Both the position numbers and the translations under genes were made by a program. The notes under the pieces were generated by a model. That model made no database searches and was not told the DNA's origin. It worked only from the letters and a program-made list of their open reading frames with translations. A DNA stretch of 64,000 nucleotides, from positions 248,001 through 312,000 of the forward strand of contig NZ_BOMB01000021.1 in NCBI RefSeq assembly GCF_016861975.1. The letters run 5' to 3'. Positions 25,848-33,776 of the stretch are shown one piece after another (within the stretch, counting starts at the first letter, position 1; each line of letters begins with the position of its first letter). This DNA comes from Actinocatenispora rupis (GTDB lineage: Bacteria > Actinomycetota > Actinomycetes > Mycobacteriales > Micromonosporaceae).

Positions 25848-26979
25848 TTCAAGACTCGGCCGGCCGGAAGTCGTGTTCGACCCTGCCGGAAGCGGCTACC
25901 ACACGTTCCGCATCCCCGCGATCGTCGGTCACCGCGACGGGCTGTTCGCGTTCTGTGAGGGCCGGCGGTACGGGGCGGGCGACGCGGGCGAGATCGACGT
26001 CGTCCTCCGCCGGTCGTACGACGGGGGCCGGAGCTGGGATCCGCTGCGCGTGGTGTCCACCGCGCCCGGCCGTACCTGCGGCAACCCCACCCCGGTCGTC
26101 GACCCCGCCTCCGGTGACCTCGTGCTGCTCACCGTGCAGAACCCCGCCGACACCACCGAGCACGCCGTACTCCGGGGCGTCGACGCCCGGTCCGGCCGCC
26201 GGGTGTACGTGCAGCGCAGCGCCGACGGCGGCGACACGTGGAGCGCCACCGAGGACATCACCGCGCAGGTCAAACCCGCCGGCTGGGGCTGGTACGCGAC
26301 CGGGCCGTGCCACGCGGTCGCGCTCGCGCACGGGCCGTACGCGGGGCGGATCGTGGTGCCCGCCAACCACTCCGCGCTGCCCACCGACGACGCCGACCCG
26401 GCCCGCCGCAACGGTGGACACTGCCTGCTGTCCGACGACGGCGGGCGTACCTGGCGGGTCGGTTTCGTCGACCGCAACGACGGGACCGCCGTCAACGCCA
26501 ACGAATCCGCCGTCGCCGAACTCCCCGACGGCACCCTCCACCTCAACGCGCGCAACCATCGCGGCACCGGACCGGCCCGCGTACAGGCGTGGTCGACGGA
26601 CGGCGGCGCGAGCCTCACCGCGCCGTACGCCGGGATCCCGGAGGTGACCGCGCCCGGCGTGCAGGGCAGCGTGCTGGCGCTGCCCGACGGCCGGCTGCTG
26701 CTCACCACACCGAGCCACCCCACCGTCCGCCGCGACCTCACCCTGTACGTCAGCGACGACGCCGGCCGCACCTGGCGCCCCGGACCGGTACTGCACGCCG
26801 ACATGGCCGGCTACTCCGACCTCGTACCGTTGCCCGACGGCCGGGTCGGCGTCCTGTACGAGGGTGGCGAGACGGCGCCAGGCACCGTGCCGCCGGCGCC
26901 GGGCGAGGCACCGGCCACCCCGGGCGGGTCCTCGTTCGCCGCGCTGCGCTTCACCACGTTCGATCTGACGACCGTCTGA
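25843..26979 (+). CDS. Exo-alpha-sialidase, cytoplasmic
   Basis: 378 residues, six-bladed-propeller sialidase (GH33-like). YHTFRIPAIV carries the FRIP Arg, and Asp-box motifs recur: SYDGGRSWD, SADGGDTWS, SDDGGRTWR, SDDAGRTWR, plus a degenerate STDGGAS. NANESAVAEL and GYSDLVPLPDGRVGVLYE supply the later active-site strands (nucleophile Tyr/Glu region). There is no signal peptide, so hydrolysis would occur inside the cell after import. The start ATG at 25843 lies in the palindrome; transcription probably begins at or next to it. Confidence 0.9.
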   Translation: MSSRLGRPEVVFDPAGSGYHTFRIPAIVGHRDGLFAFCEGRRYGAGDAGEIDVVLRRSYDGGRSWDPLRVVSTAPGRTCGNPTPVVDPASGDLVLLTVQNPADTTEHAVLRGVDARSGRRVYVQRSADGGDTWSATEDITAQVKPAGWGWYATGPCHAVALAHGPYAGRIVVPANHSALPTDDADPARRNGGHCLLSDDGGRTWRVGFVDRNDGTAVNANESAVAELPDGTLHLNARNHRGTGPARVQAWSTDGGASLTAPYAGIPEVTAPGVQGSVLALPDGRLLLTTPSHPTVRRDLTLYVSDDAGRTWRPGPVLHADMAGYSDLVPLPDGRVGVLYEGGETAPGTVPPAPGEAPATPGGSSFAALRFTTFDLTTV

Positions 26980-26993
26980 CGTAGGGAGCATCG

Positions 26994-27956
26994 TTGTCCA
27001 CCGACGCACCGAACCCCGCCACCGCCCCGATCGGCGGCGTGGTGCCGCCACTCGTCACCCCGCTCACCCCCGGGTACGACGTCGACACCGGGTCGCTCGC
27101 CCGGCTGGTCGCCCACCAGCTCGACGCCGGCGTCTCGGGCGTGTTCGTCCTCGGTACGTCGGGGGAGGGCACGTTCCTCACCGACGAGCAGCGCCGCACC
27201 GTACTGTCGGTGGTCGTGGCCGAGGTGGCCGGCGCGGTGCCGGTACTCGCCGGCGCGATCGACACCTCCACCGCCCGCTCCGCCGAGCACGTCACCGCCG
27301 CGGTGAAGGCCGGCGCGGACGGGATCGTCTGCACCGCACCGTTCTACGCCGCCACCCACCCCGCCGAGATCGACCGGCACTTCGAACGCCTCGCCTCGTA
27401 CGCCGGGGGCCTGCCGCTCTACGCGTACGACATCCCGCCGCGCGTCGGTACGAAACTGCCCGACGACCTGCTGCTCGACCTCGGCCGCCGCGGCGTACTC
27501 GCCGGGGTGAAGGACTCCAGCGGGGAGGACACCAGCCTGCGCCGCCTCGTCCTCGCCCGGCGGGACGCCGGACTCCCCGGGTTCGCGGTGATGACCGGCT
27601 CGGAGACCACCGTGGACGCGGCGCTGGCGTTCGGCGTCGACGGCGCCGTCCCCGGGCTCGGCAACGTCGACCCCGCCGGGTACGTGCGGATCGCCGCCGC
27701 GGTCGCCGCCGGTGACCTCGCCGCCGCCCGCGCCGAACAGGACCGGCTGTTCCGCCTGTTCGACATCATCACCGTGCCGGACCGGAACCGGATGGGCGCC
27801 AGTTCCGCGGCGCTCGGTGCCTTCAAGGCCGCCCTGTACGTGCTCGGTGTCCTCGACTGCCCGCTCACCGCCTTCCCCTCGGTACCGCTCGACGAGGCCG
27901 AGATCGCCGGCGTCCGCGCCCTCGTCGTACGCGCCGGCCTGGAACCGGTCGCGTAG
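26994..27956 (+). CDS. DHDPS/N-acetylneuraminate lyase-family aldolase
   Basis: 320 residues, class I aldolase of the DapA/NanA superfamily. The Schiff-base Lys is in GVLAGVKDSSGED and the catalytic Tyr in LYAYDIPPRVG; the phosphate/carboxylate loop is GTSGEGTF rather than the GTTGE of DapA. Fifteen bp after the sialidase, and probably cotranscribed, so cleavage of a sialic acid to a hexosamine plus pyruvate fits. The protein start is a TTG at 26994 with GGGAG upstream. A different 2-keto sugar acid cannot be excluded. Confidence 0.87.
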   Translation: MSTDAPNPATAPIGGVVPPLVTPLTPGYDVDTGSLARLVAHQLDAGVSGVFVLGTSGEGTFLTDEQRRTVLSVVVAEVAGAVPVLAGAIDTSTARSAEHVTAAVKAGADGIVCTAPFYAATHPAEIDRHFERLASYAGGLPLYAYDIPPRVGTKLPDDLLLDLGRRGVLAGVKDSSGEDTSLRRLVLARRDAGLPGFAVMTGSETTVDAALAFGVDGAVPGLGNVDPAGYVRIAAAVAAGDLAAARAEQDRLFRLFDIITVPDRNRMGASSAALGAFKAALYVLGVLDCPLTAFPSVPLDEAEIAGVRALVVRAGLEPVA

Positions 27957-27964
27957 CCCGGCGC

Positions 27965-27993
27965 GCGGTCGCCGGTGAGTACCCGGCGACCGC
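27965..27993. terminator. Hairpin terminator after the aldolase gene
   Basis: GCGGTCGCCGG (27965-27975) and its complement at 27983-27993 make a perfect 11-bp stem with a 7-base loop. It separates the sialidase-aldolase unit from the regulator gene, which then needs its own promoter. Confidence 0.78.
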
Positions 27994-28063
27994 GGTGCAC
28001 TCCGACCGGACCGCGGGTACACGGGCAGTAGCATCTGGTTCGACCACGGGGAGGGAGAACGCT

Positions 28064-28771
28064 GTGAGCACCGCCGCGTCCGCCGGCCGTCCGCGGCTCG
28101 GGAGCCAGGAGGCGATCCGGGAACAGATGACCTCCCTGATCCTCGAACGCGGCCTGCGCGCCGGCGACCCGCTGCCCAACGAGCAGGAACTCATGGCGCA
28201 GCTCGGCGTCGGCCGGCATCCGTTGCGCGAGGCCATGAAGGCGCTCCAGGCCGTCGGCATCGTCGAGATCCGCCACGGCTTCGGCACGTACGTCGGGTCC
28301 GTCGGGTTGCAGTCGCTGGAGGACGGGCTGGCGTTCCGGATGCGCCAGTCGATGGGCGGCGACCTGCACGACGTACGCAACGTGCTGGAGGTCCGCGAGG
28401 TACTGGAGGTCGGGCTCGCCGCGAAGGTCGTCGCGCACTTCGGCCGGCACGGCACCGACGAACTCGCTGAGATCGTCGAGCAGATGCGCGCCCGCGCCGA
28501 CGCCGGTGAGTACTTCCCGGACGAGGACTGGGCGTTCCACCGGGCCCTCTACGCGCCGCTCGGCAACGAACTGGTCGTCGACCTGGTGAGCGTGTTCTGG
28601 CGGGCGTTCGCGCAGGTCGACGGGCGGTTGCCGGGCGCGCGCTACACCCCGGCCGACGCGCTCGGCTGGCACCGCGACCTGCTGGCCGCGCTGATCGACG
28701 GCCGCCCCGACCGGTACGCCGCGGCCATGACCGAACACTTCGTCGGCATCCACGGCCGCCTCGACGCCTGA
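28064..28771 (+). CDS. GntR-family regulator, FadR (FCD) subfamily
   Basis: 235 residues. The winged helix shows GDPLPNEQELMAQLGVGRHPLREAMKAL and HGFGTYV; the C-terminal all-helical FCD domain includes EVREVLEVGLAAKVVAHF and DEDWAFHRALY with His residues that usually bind a metal and the effector (HRALY, WHRDLL, TEHF). GTG at 28064 follows GGGAGGGAG. Its place at the end of the sialidase locus makes it the likely regulator of the palindrome at 25828; a sugar acid would be the natural effector. Confidence 0.92.
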   Translation: MSTAASAGRPRLGSQEAIREQMTSLILERGLRAGDPLPNEQELMAQLGVGRHPLREAMKALQAVGIVEIRHGFGTYVGSVGLQSLEDGLAFRMRQSMGGDLHDVRNVLEVREVLEVGLAAKVVAHFGRHGTDELAEIVEQMRARADAGEYFPDEDWAFHRALYAPLGNELVVDLVSVFWRAFAQVDGRLPGARYTPADALGWHRDLLAALIDGRPDRYAAAMTEHFVGIHGRLDA

Positions 28772-28785
28772 CCCGCGCCCGGTCG

Positions 28786-28924
28786 GGTTCGGTCCCGGTC
28801 GGGCTCGCGCCTGAGGTTCCGTCCCGGTCGGGCTCGCGCGCCTGGTCTGGTTCGGTCCTGGCCGGGCTCGGCCCGGGTCGAGGTCGAGTTCGCGGCTGGC
28901 CGGGCTCGGCCCCCGGTCGAGATC
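28786..28924. repeat. Imperfect GC-rich tandem repeat, four units
   Basis: Four units of 29-39 bp share the core GGTTCGGTCCCGGTCGGGCT. Units begin near 28786, 28815, 28849 and 28886 and drift progressively. They fill the gap between convergent gntR and SnoaL-like genes; some could fold into terminator-like stems. No coding pattern is convincing. Confidence 0.75.
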
Positions 28925-28968
28925 CAGCCTTGTTGGGTTCGCGCCAGGTCGTCGATGCGCCGGTCGGG

Positions 28969-29343
28969 TCAGTCCCGGTCGACGAGGTGCTCGCGGCCGG
29001 CGGGCGGCTCGTACGGCTCGGGCCAGAAGTCGACGACGCGGCTGATCAGGCCCGCGTCGTCGAACTCGAAGAACGACACCGCCTGCTGCGTCCCGCCGTC
29101 GACGGTGCACTCGACCCGGCTCACCGCGCGGCCGCCGTCGACCAGCACGTCGAGCGGCACGATGTGCCAGTCACCCGGATACTCCCGGTTGAACCGGAGG
29201 TACGTCCCGCGCCCGGTGATGCGCTCGCCGGTCTGCGGCATCTCGTACCGCACGGTCTCGGCGAGCAGGGTGGCGAACGTGTCCCAGTCGCGCGCCTCGG
29301 CGCTCGCCCAGTACGCCCGGACGGTGTGGCGGTGATCGGTCAT
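28969..29343 (-). CDS. SnoaL-like/NTF2-fold protein
   Basis: 124 residues of the NTF2 superfamily: HTVRAYWASAEARDWDTFATLLAETV, a middle strand RFNREYPGDWHIVPLDVLVDGG and the end SFFEFDDAGLISRVVDFWPEPYEPP. Such proteins are small cyclases, isomerases or ligand carriers; nothing indicates which. ATG at 29343. Stands alone on the minus strand after the zinc-ribbon gene. Confidence 0.88.
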   Translation of the reverse strand: MTDHRHTVRAYWASAEARDWDTFATLLAETVRYEMPQTGERITGRGTYLRFNREYPGDWHIVPLDVLVDGGRAVSRVECTVDGGTQQAVSFFEFDDAGLISRVVDFWPEPYEPPAGREHLVDRD

Positions 29344-29385
29344 GCCCCGGACGCTACGGCCGGGGTACGACGGAATCAGACGGGA

Positions 29386-29589
29386 TCAGGCGGCGGTGAC
29401 GGCCGGGGTCGGCTCGACGTCGCTCGGCTGGTACCAGGAGCGCAGCTCGGCGGTGGGGACCAGGTGGCGGTGCAGCCGGCCGCAGGCGCAGCGCACGTAC
29501 GCCACGACGCCCTCGCTGGTGGTGTGCCGGGATTCGAGGGTGCAGGTGCCCGGCTCGGGGCGGCGGCAGTACTGGCATTCGACGGTCAT
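29386..29589 (-). CDS. Small Cys-rich protein (zinc-ribbon-like)
   Basis: 67 residues. Cys are arranged as CQYCRRPEPGTC near the N-terminus and VRCACGRLHRH in the middle, a likely zinc-binding pattern with His helping. ATG at 29589 is preferred because the Cys motif begins there; a longer version would run into the regulatory dyad. It is divergent from a LysR gene 107 bp away. Function unknown. Confidence 0.6.
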   Translation of the reverse strand: MTVECQYCRRPEPGTCTLESRHTTSEGVVAYVRCACGRLHRHLVPTAELRSWYQPSDVEPTPAVTAA

Positions 29590-29656
29590 CGTGCGGTCCC
29601 TGGAGACGTTGGGGAGGTGTTCGTCCGCAACTCTGCGTCGGCGATCGTTGAAAATC

Positions 29657-29675
29657 AATTCACAAGATCTGAATT
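29657..29675. promoter_or_regulatory. LysR-type box (AATTCA-N7-TGAATT)
   Basis: Perfect 6-bp inverted arms AATTCA (29657-29662) and TGAATT (29670-29675) include the T-N11-A signature of LysR sites. The patch is strikingly AT-rich in this genome and lies 21 bp before the lysR start and 68 bp before the divergent small gene. Confidence 0.65.
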
Positions 29676-29695
29676 CATCGTGTAGGAGCTACTTC

Positions 29696-30643
29696 ATGAT
29701 CGACATGCGCCGTCTGCAGGTCATCCGGATGGTCGGCCAGCACGGCGGGGTGACCGCCGCAGCGCACGCCCTGCACCTCACCCCGTCGGCGGTGTCTCAG
29801 CAGGTCAAGCAGCTTTCCCGGGAGCTGGGGGTGCCACTGCTGGAGCCCGTCGGCCGGGGCGTACGGCTGACTCCGGCGGCCCACGCGCTGATCCGGAACG
29901 CCGACCTGCTGGCCGCCGCGTGGGAGCGCGCGGTGACGGAGATCGCACAGTACTCCGACGGAGAGTCCGGTGAGCTGCGTCTCTGCGGGTTCCCCACCGC
30001 GATCGTCAGCCTGCTCGCGCCGGCCGCCGCACTGCTGCGCGCGCGGTACCCGGAGATGACGGTGCGGGTGGTCGAGGCCGAGCTGGCCGAGGGGTACGAC
30101 CTGGTCCTGGCCGGTGACGCGGACGTGGCCGTGGTGGTGCCGACGCCGGACGCGCCGGCCGGGCGGGAGGACCCGAAGTTCGACCTGGACCGGCTGCTGG
30201 ACGAGATGCAGGACCTGCTCATTCCCGCCGACCATCCGCTCGCCGGCCGCGACACCGTCGAACTCGCCGAGGCCGCCGACGAGCAGTGGATCGTCGGCAG
30301 TCCCGGCCGGTCGCACCACCAGCAGCTCGTCCAGGTGGCGTGCGCTGAGGCCGGCTTCACGCCGGACATCGCGCACCTGGTCACCGACTGGTCGGCGGTC
30401 GCGGCGCTGGTCGGGCGCGGTCTCGGCGTCTCGCTGATCCCGCGGATGACGCACCTGCCCGCGCAGGACCCGGTCGCCCGGATCCCGCTGCGCGGCGCGC
30501 ACGCACCCCGCCGCCGCATCCTCACCTGCGTACGCCGGGGCAGTCGCGCGCAGCCGCTCATCGGCCGCGCCCTCACCGCGTTGCGCGAGGTGGCCGCCGC
30601 CGCCGAACTGCACGGCCGGTCCGCCGACACCGTCCCCAACTGA
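29696..30643 (+). CDS. LysR-family transcriptional regulator
   Basis: 315 residues. MIDMRRLQVIRMVGQHGGVT opens a LysR winged helix (HALHLTPSAVSQQVKQLSRELGVPLLE), then an effector domain starting at GELRLCGFPTAIVSLLAPAA. VPLLEPVGRGVRLTPAAHAL marks the linker helix. The group resembles regulators with HTH followed by a short effector domain that are common in actinomycetes. GGAGCT precedes ATG at 29696. Probably controls itself and the divergent Cys-rich gene through the AATTCA dyad. Confidence 0.92.
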   Translation: MIDMRRLQVIRMVGQHGGVTAAAHALHLTPSAVSQQVKQLSRELGVPLLEPVGRGVRLTPAAHALIRNADLLAAAWERAVTEIAQYSDGESGELRLCGFPTAIVSLLAPAAALLRARYPEMTVRVVEAELAEGYDLVLAGDADVAVVVPTPDAPAGREDPKFDLDRLLDEMQDLLIPADHPLAGRDTVELAEAADEQWIVGSPGRSHHQQLVQVACAEAGFTPDIAHLVTDWSAVAALVGRGLGVSLIPRMTHLPAQDPVARIPLRGAHAPRRRILTCVRRGSRAQPLIGRALTALREVAAAAELHGRSADTVPN

Positions 30644-30672
30644 GCCATCCCTTGGTACGCAAGGGAAAGCGG

Positions 30673-31491
30673 TCAGGCGTCGCGTCCGGACAGCTCCGCG
30701 TACCCGCGGTGGACGGCGGTGCGCCGGGTCGCCGCGTCGAACGGGCCGGCCCGGTCCGCGACCTCCGCGACCGGCGCCCCGTCGGCGTGGCCCTCCCGGA
30801 TCCGCCACGCCAGCTCGGCCAGGTCGGCGTGCTGCGCGGCCACGAACTCGCGGTCCACCACCGCGCCGTGCCCCGGCACCACCGGCCCGGTCGCCCACGG
30901 CAGCAGCGTGGCCACCGCGTCCGGCCAGTCCACCGGGTACGCCTCGGCGAAGTTCGGCGGCGCGCCCTCCTCGATCAGGTCGCCGACGATCAGTACGCCC
31001 GCGTCCGGCACCCGTACGACCAGGTCGCCGGCGGTGTGCCCGCGCCCCGGATGGACCAGCTCGACCGTACGGCCGCCGACGTCGAGCGTGGCGTGCCCGC
31101 GTACCGCGTGGTCGGGGGCGCGCAGCCGGACCGACGGCAGCCCGGCGGCCAGCTCCGGATGGTCCGCGGAGTGCCGCTCCACGGCGCCCGCGACCAGCTC
31201 GTCCGGCTCGTCCCGGAGCAGCCGGCAGGTCTCGTCGTGCGCCCAGATCTCGCCGGTCAGCGTGGCGTTGCCGAAGCAGTGGTCGAAGTGGTGGTGGGTG
31301 TTGACGATCCCGTAGCGCGTGACGCCCAGGTCGGCGAGCGCGGCGGCCAGCGCTTCGGCCTGCGCCGCGGTGGACAACGTGTCCACGACCAGCGCGTACC
31401 CGGCGCCGCGGACGACGGTGACGTTGACGTCGAGCACCGGGTACCGCCAGACGTGGACGCCGGGCGCGATCTCGGTGAACGGGCCGGTCAC
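30673..31491 (-). CDS. Metallo-beta-lactamase-fold hydrolase
   Basis: 272 residues. The metal-binding signature is VNTHHHFDHCFGN (HxHxDH), with later ligands in VHPGRGHTAGD, IVGDLIEEG and VPGHGAVVD, so both zinc sites look intact. Fold members include lactonases, glyoxalase II and thioester hydrolases. GTG at 31491 overlaps the thioesterase-like gene by 4 bp, so both are made together. Substrate unknown; the partner suggests an acyl or thioester compound. Confidence 0.9.
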   Translation of the reverse strand: MTGPFTEIAPGVHVWRYPVLDVNVTVVRGAGYALVVDTLSTAAQAEALAAALADLGVTRYGIVNTHHHFDHCFGNATLTGEIWAHDETCRLLRDEPDELVAGAVERHSADHPELAAGLPSVRLRAPDHAVRGHATLDVGGRTVELVHPGRGHTAGDLVVRVPDAGVLIVGDLIEEGAPPNFAEAYPVDWPDAVATLLPWATGPVVPGHGAVVDREFVAAQHADLAELAWRIREGHADGAPVAEVADRAGPFDAATRRTAVHRGYAELSGRDA

Positions 31492-31892
31492 GCCGGGTCC
31501 GGGGCGGTCTCCGCGCCGAACGCCCGGGCCACGAACCGGTGCCGGTCCAGTACGACCCGCTCGATCACGCCGCTGGCCACCTCGGTGTCGCCGTCCCGCA
31601 ACGACACGTCGAAGCGCAACGTGCGACCGTCCACTCCGGACAGTCGGGCCACCGCGACGACGGTACGCCCGACCGGGGTGGGTGCGGTGTGCGCGAGCTC
31701 GACCCGGGTGCCGACCGTCGTCGTACCGGCCGGCAGGCGGGACGCGGTGGCGAGCACCGTGGCGGCCTCGGCGACGGCGAGCGCGCGCGGTGTCGCCAGC
31801 ACCGGTACGTCCCCGGAACCGACGGTCTGCGCGGTGTCCGCGTCGGTGACGGTCAGCTCGACCCGGGCGGTGAGACCGACAGGCAGGTCCAT
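31488..31892 (-). CDS. FlK-like hotdog thioesterase
   Basis: 134 residues with a hotdog fold. Aligning by eye with fluoroacetyl-CoA thioesterase FlK, the triad residues fall on Thr34 (VLATPRALAV), Glu42 and His68 (VELAHTAPTPVG), with spacings 8 and 26 exactly as in FlK (Thr42, Glu50, His76). GVDGRTLRFDVSLRDGDTEVASG continues the match. ATG at 31892 lacks a clear ribosome site, so it may be leaderless. FlK relatives without fluorinated substrates are common, so the natural acyl-CoA is unknown. Confidence 0.82.
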   Translation of the reverse strand: MDLPVGLTARVELTVTDADTAQTVGSGDVPVLATPRALAVAEAATVLATASRLPAGTTTVGTRVELAHTAPTPVGRTVVAVARLSGVDGRTLRFDVSLRDGDTEVASGVIERVVLDRHRFVARAFGAETAPDPA

Positions 31893-32174
31893 ACCGCACA
31901 GCGTACTGATCCGCGCCGCGCCCCGCCGCCATTGATCGCCCCGGGCACGCCGGTCGGTCGGTGCCGCATCGTGTACGGCCCGTACCGCCGACGACCTGCG
32001 ACCACCGGCGCGTCGGACACCGCGCGGTCCGTACCCGTCCGGTACCTGTGGTGCGGTGTGCGCGTGGGCCGATCGGCCCGACTGCCCGGCTTCGCCGGAA
32101 CCGCCGGAGCGGGTACCGGATAGAGTTGGCCGACCCGCCGAGTGAACGGCGCATGTCGGTAGCGTGGAGGATCG

Positions 32175-33197
32175 ATGTCGGACGCAGCCCCGGCCCCCGA
32201 GCCCGACACCGCCGAACCGGTGGTGTCGTCCGACGGGACGTCCGGAGCGCGGCGCCGACGGGCGATCGGCGTGGCGGCCTTCGCCGTCGCGTTCACGGTG
32301 TGGACGGTGACCGTCGGCGTGCCGACCGACCCGATCCTCGCGCTGATCTGGCTGTGGCTGCTCACCATCGCGTGGAACAACGACAAGCGCTGGACCTACC
32401 ACCTGCGCTTCCTGCGCGACTGGTTCCCGGTGCTGATCTTCCTCGTCATCTACAGCTACAGCAGAGGCTGGGCGTACACCAGCACCACCGTGCCGCACGT
32501 GTACGAGATGCTCGCGGTGGACCACGCGCTCTTCGGCGTGACGCCCACCGTGTGGCTGCAGCAGCACCTCTACAACCCGCACCACATCTACCCGTGGGAC
32601 GTCGCCGTCAGCTTCGTCTACTTCTCGCACTTCGTCACCGCGTACGTGGTGGCCGCGGTGCTGTGGCTGCGCAACCGGTCCGCGTGGTCGGCGTTCATGC
32701 GGCGCTGGATGCTGCTCACCTTCGCCGGCCTCGCCACCTACATCCTGTACCCGGCCGCCCCGCCGTGGTGGGCCTCGAAGTACGGGCTGATCGAGCCGGT
32801 GGCCCGGATCTCCGCGCGCGGCTGGAACGCGCTCGGCCTGCACGGCGCCGGCAACATGCTCAACCACGCCCAGCTCGGCGCGAACCCGGTCGCCGCCATG
32901 CCGTCCCTGCACTTCGCGTTCTCGTTCTGCGTGGCGCTGTTCTTCGCCACCCGCGTCCGCAGGCGCTGGATCCCCCTGCTCATGCTGTACCCCCTGGCGA
33001 TGGCTTTCACCCTCAGCTACGCGGCCGAGCACCACGTCGCCGACATGATCGCCGGCGCCCTGTACACGGTCGCGGCGTTCGTCGCCGTCACCGTCGCCGA
33101 GCGCGCCTGGAGCCGCTACCGCGCCCACCGCCTCGCCCGGCAGATCGAGCAGCACACCCCCGACAACGCCCCCGTCGCCCCGAAGGTCGCCCGGTGA
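32175..33197 (+). CDS. PAP2-superfamily membrane phosphatase/phosphotransferase
   Basis: 340 residues with several membrane helices. The active-site motifs are visible late in the sequence: AAMPSLHFAFSF (motif 2) and YAAEHHVADMIAGALY (motif 3), with an aromatic-rich insert near VDHALFGVTPTVWLQQHLY. It resembles the actinobacterial inositol-phosphorylceramide-synthase-like PAP2 group, so a lipid phosphotransfer role is plausible. GGAGG precedes ATG at 32175. The next small gene starts in its stop codon. Confidence 0.88.
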   Translation: MSDAAPAPEPDTAEPVVSSDGTSGARRRRAIGVAAFAVAFTVWTVTVGVPTDPILALIWLWLLTIAWNNDKRWTYHLRFLRDWFPVLIFLVIYSYSRGWAYTSTTVPHVYEMLAVDHALFGVTPTVWLQQHLYNPHHIYPWDVAVSFVYFSHFVTAYVVAAVLWLRNRSAWSAFMRRWMLLTFAGLATYILYPAAPPWWASKYGLIEPVARISARGWNALGLHGAGNMLNHAQLGANPVAAMPSLHFAFSFCVALFFATRVRRRWIPLLMLYPLAMAFTLSYAAEHHVADMIAGALYTVAAFVAVTVAERAWSRYRAHRLARQIEQHTPDNAPVAPKVAR

Positions 33198-33424
33198 CCC
33201 TCCCCGCCGCCGGCGCCGACGCCCCCGTCCAGTGCTCCGCCAAGGGCTGCCGCCAACCCGCCACCTGGACCCTCCACTGGTCCAACCCCCGCATCCACAC
33301 CGGCACCCGCCGCAAGACCTGGCTGGCCTGCGACACCCACCGCGACACCCTCGCCGCCTTCCTCGAAGCCCGCGACTTCCTCCGCACCGTCACCCCCTTC
33401 CCCCCACCCCCAGAAAACCCCTGA
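33194..33424 (+). CDS. Small conserved actinobacterial Cys/His protein
   Basis: 76 residues, GTG start overlapping the PAP2 stop by 4 bp. VQCSAKGCRQPATWTLHW and TWLACDTHRDTLAAFLEARDFL place three Cys and a His as in a small zinc-binding knuckle. Similar short proteins are widespread in actinomycetes and unnamed. Function unknown; coupling to the PAP2 gene is the only clue. Confidence 0.75.
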   Translation: MTLPAAGADAPVQCSAKGCRQPATWTLHWSNPRIHTGTRRKTWLACDTHRDTLAAFLEARDFLRTVTPFPPPPENP

Positions 33425-33436
33425 CCCCAACACCCG

Positions 33437-33760
33437 AGCGATACGAAGCACAACAAGGCACACACGCAACACCCTTTGCAGCCCACGACGGGCGACCCAC
33501 AGCAAGCTGCAAACGCAGCACCGCTCCCGAGGTAGCGACGGGCGAAGCACAGCAAGGTGCAGCACAGCACCGTTCGCGAGGTAGCGACGGGCGAAGCACA
33601 ACAAGGTGCAGGCGCAGCACCGTTCGCGAGGTTGCGACGGGCGAAGCACAGCACAAGAGCCCGCAAAACCGTTTTGCGCAGCGAAGGGCGGAGCACAGCA
33701 CAGGGAAGCGCAGCACCGCGGGCCGGCGTAGAGCGAAGCACAGCTACGACAGGAGACCGC
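33437..33760. repeat. About six tandem ~50-bp repeats in a gene-free stretch
   Basis: Units begin near 33437 (degenerate), 33485, 33535, 33584, 33634 and 33681, with a fragment after 33731. The two best (33535 and 33584; 49 and 50 bp) differ at only a few positions. Each starts GCGACGGGCGAAGCACAGCA and ends GCAGCACCGTTCGCGAGGTA. All reading frames on the minus strand stay open because the repeat lacks stops, but none has a start, ribosome site or sensible protein. Part of the 779-bp gap before moxR. Confidence 0.88.
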
Positions 33761-33776
33761 ACCGCCGAGCGGGGGT

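Noticed and set aside
26994-27956. Assigning the aldolase as dihydrodipicolinate synthase for lysine synthesis
   Set aside because: The loop reads GTSGE rather than GTTGE and the gene sits in a sialidase locus; catabolic aldolase is the better reading.
33485-33730. CRISPR-like array
   Set aside because: The full ~50-bp unit is conserved, no distinct spacers exist and no cas genes are present.
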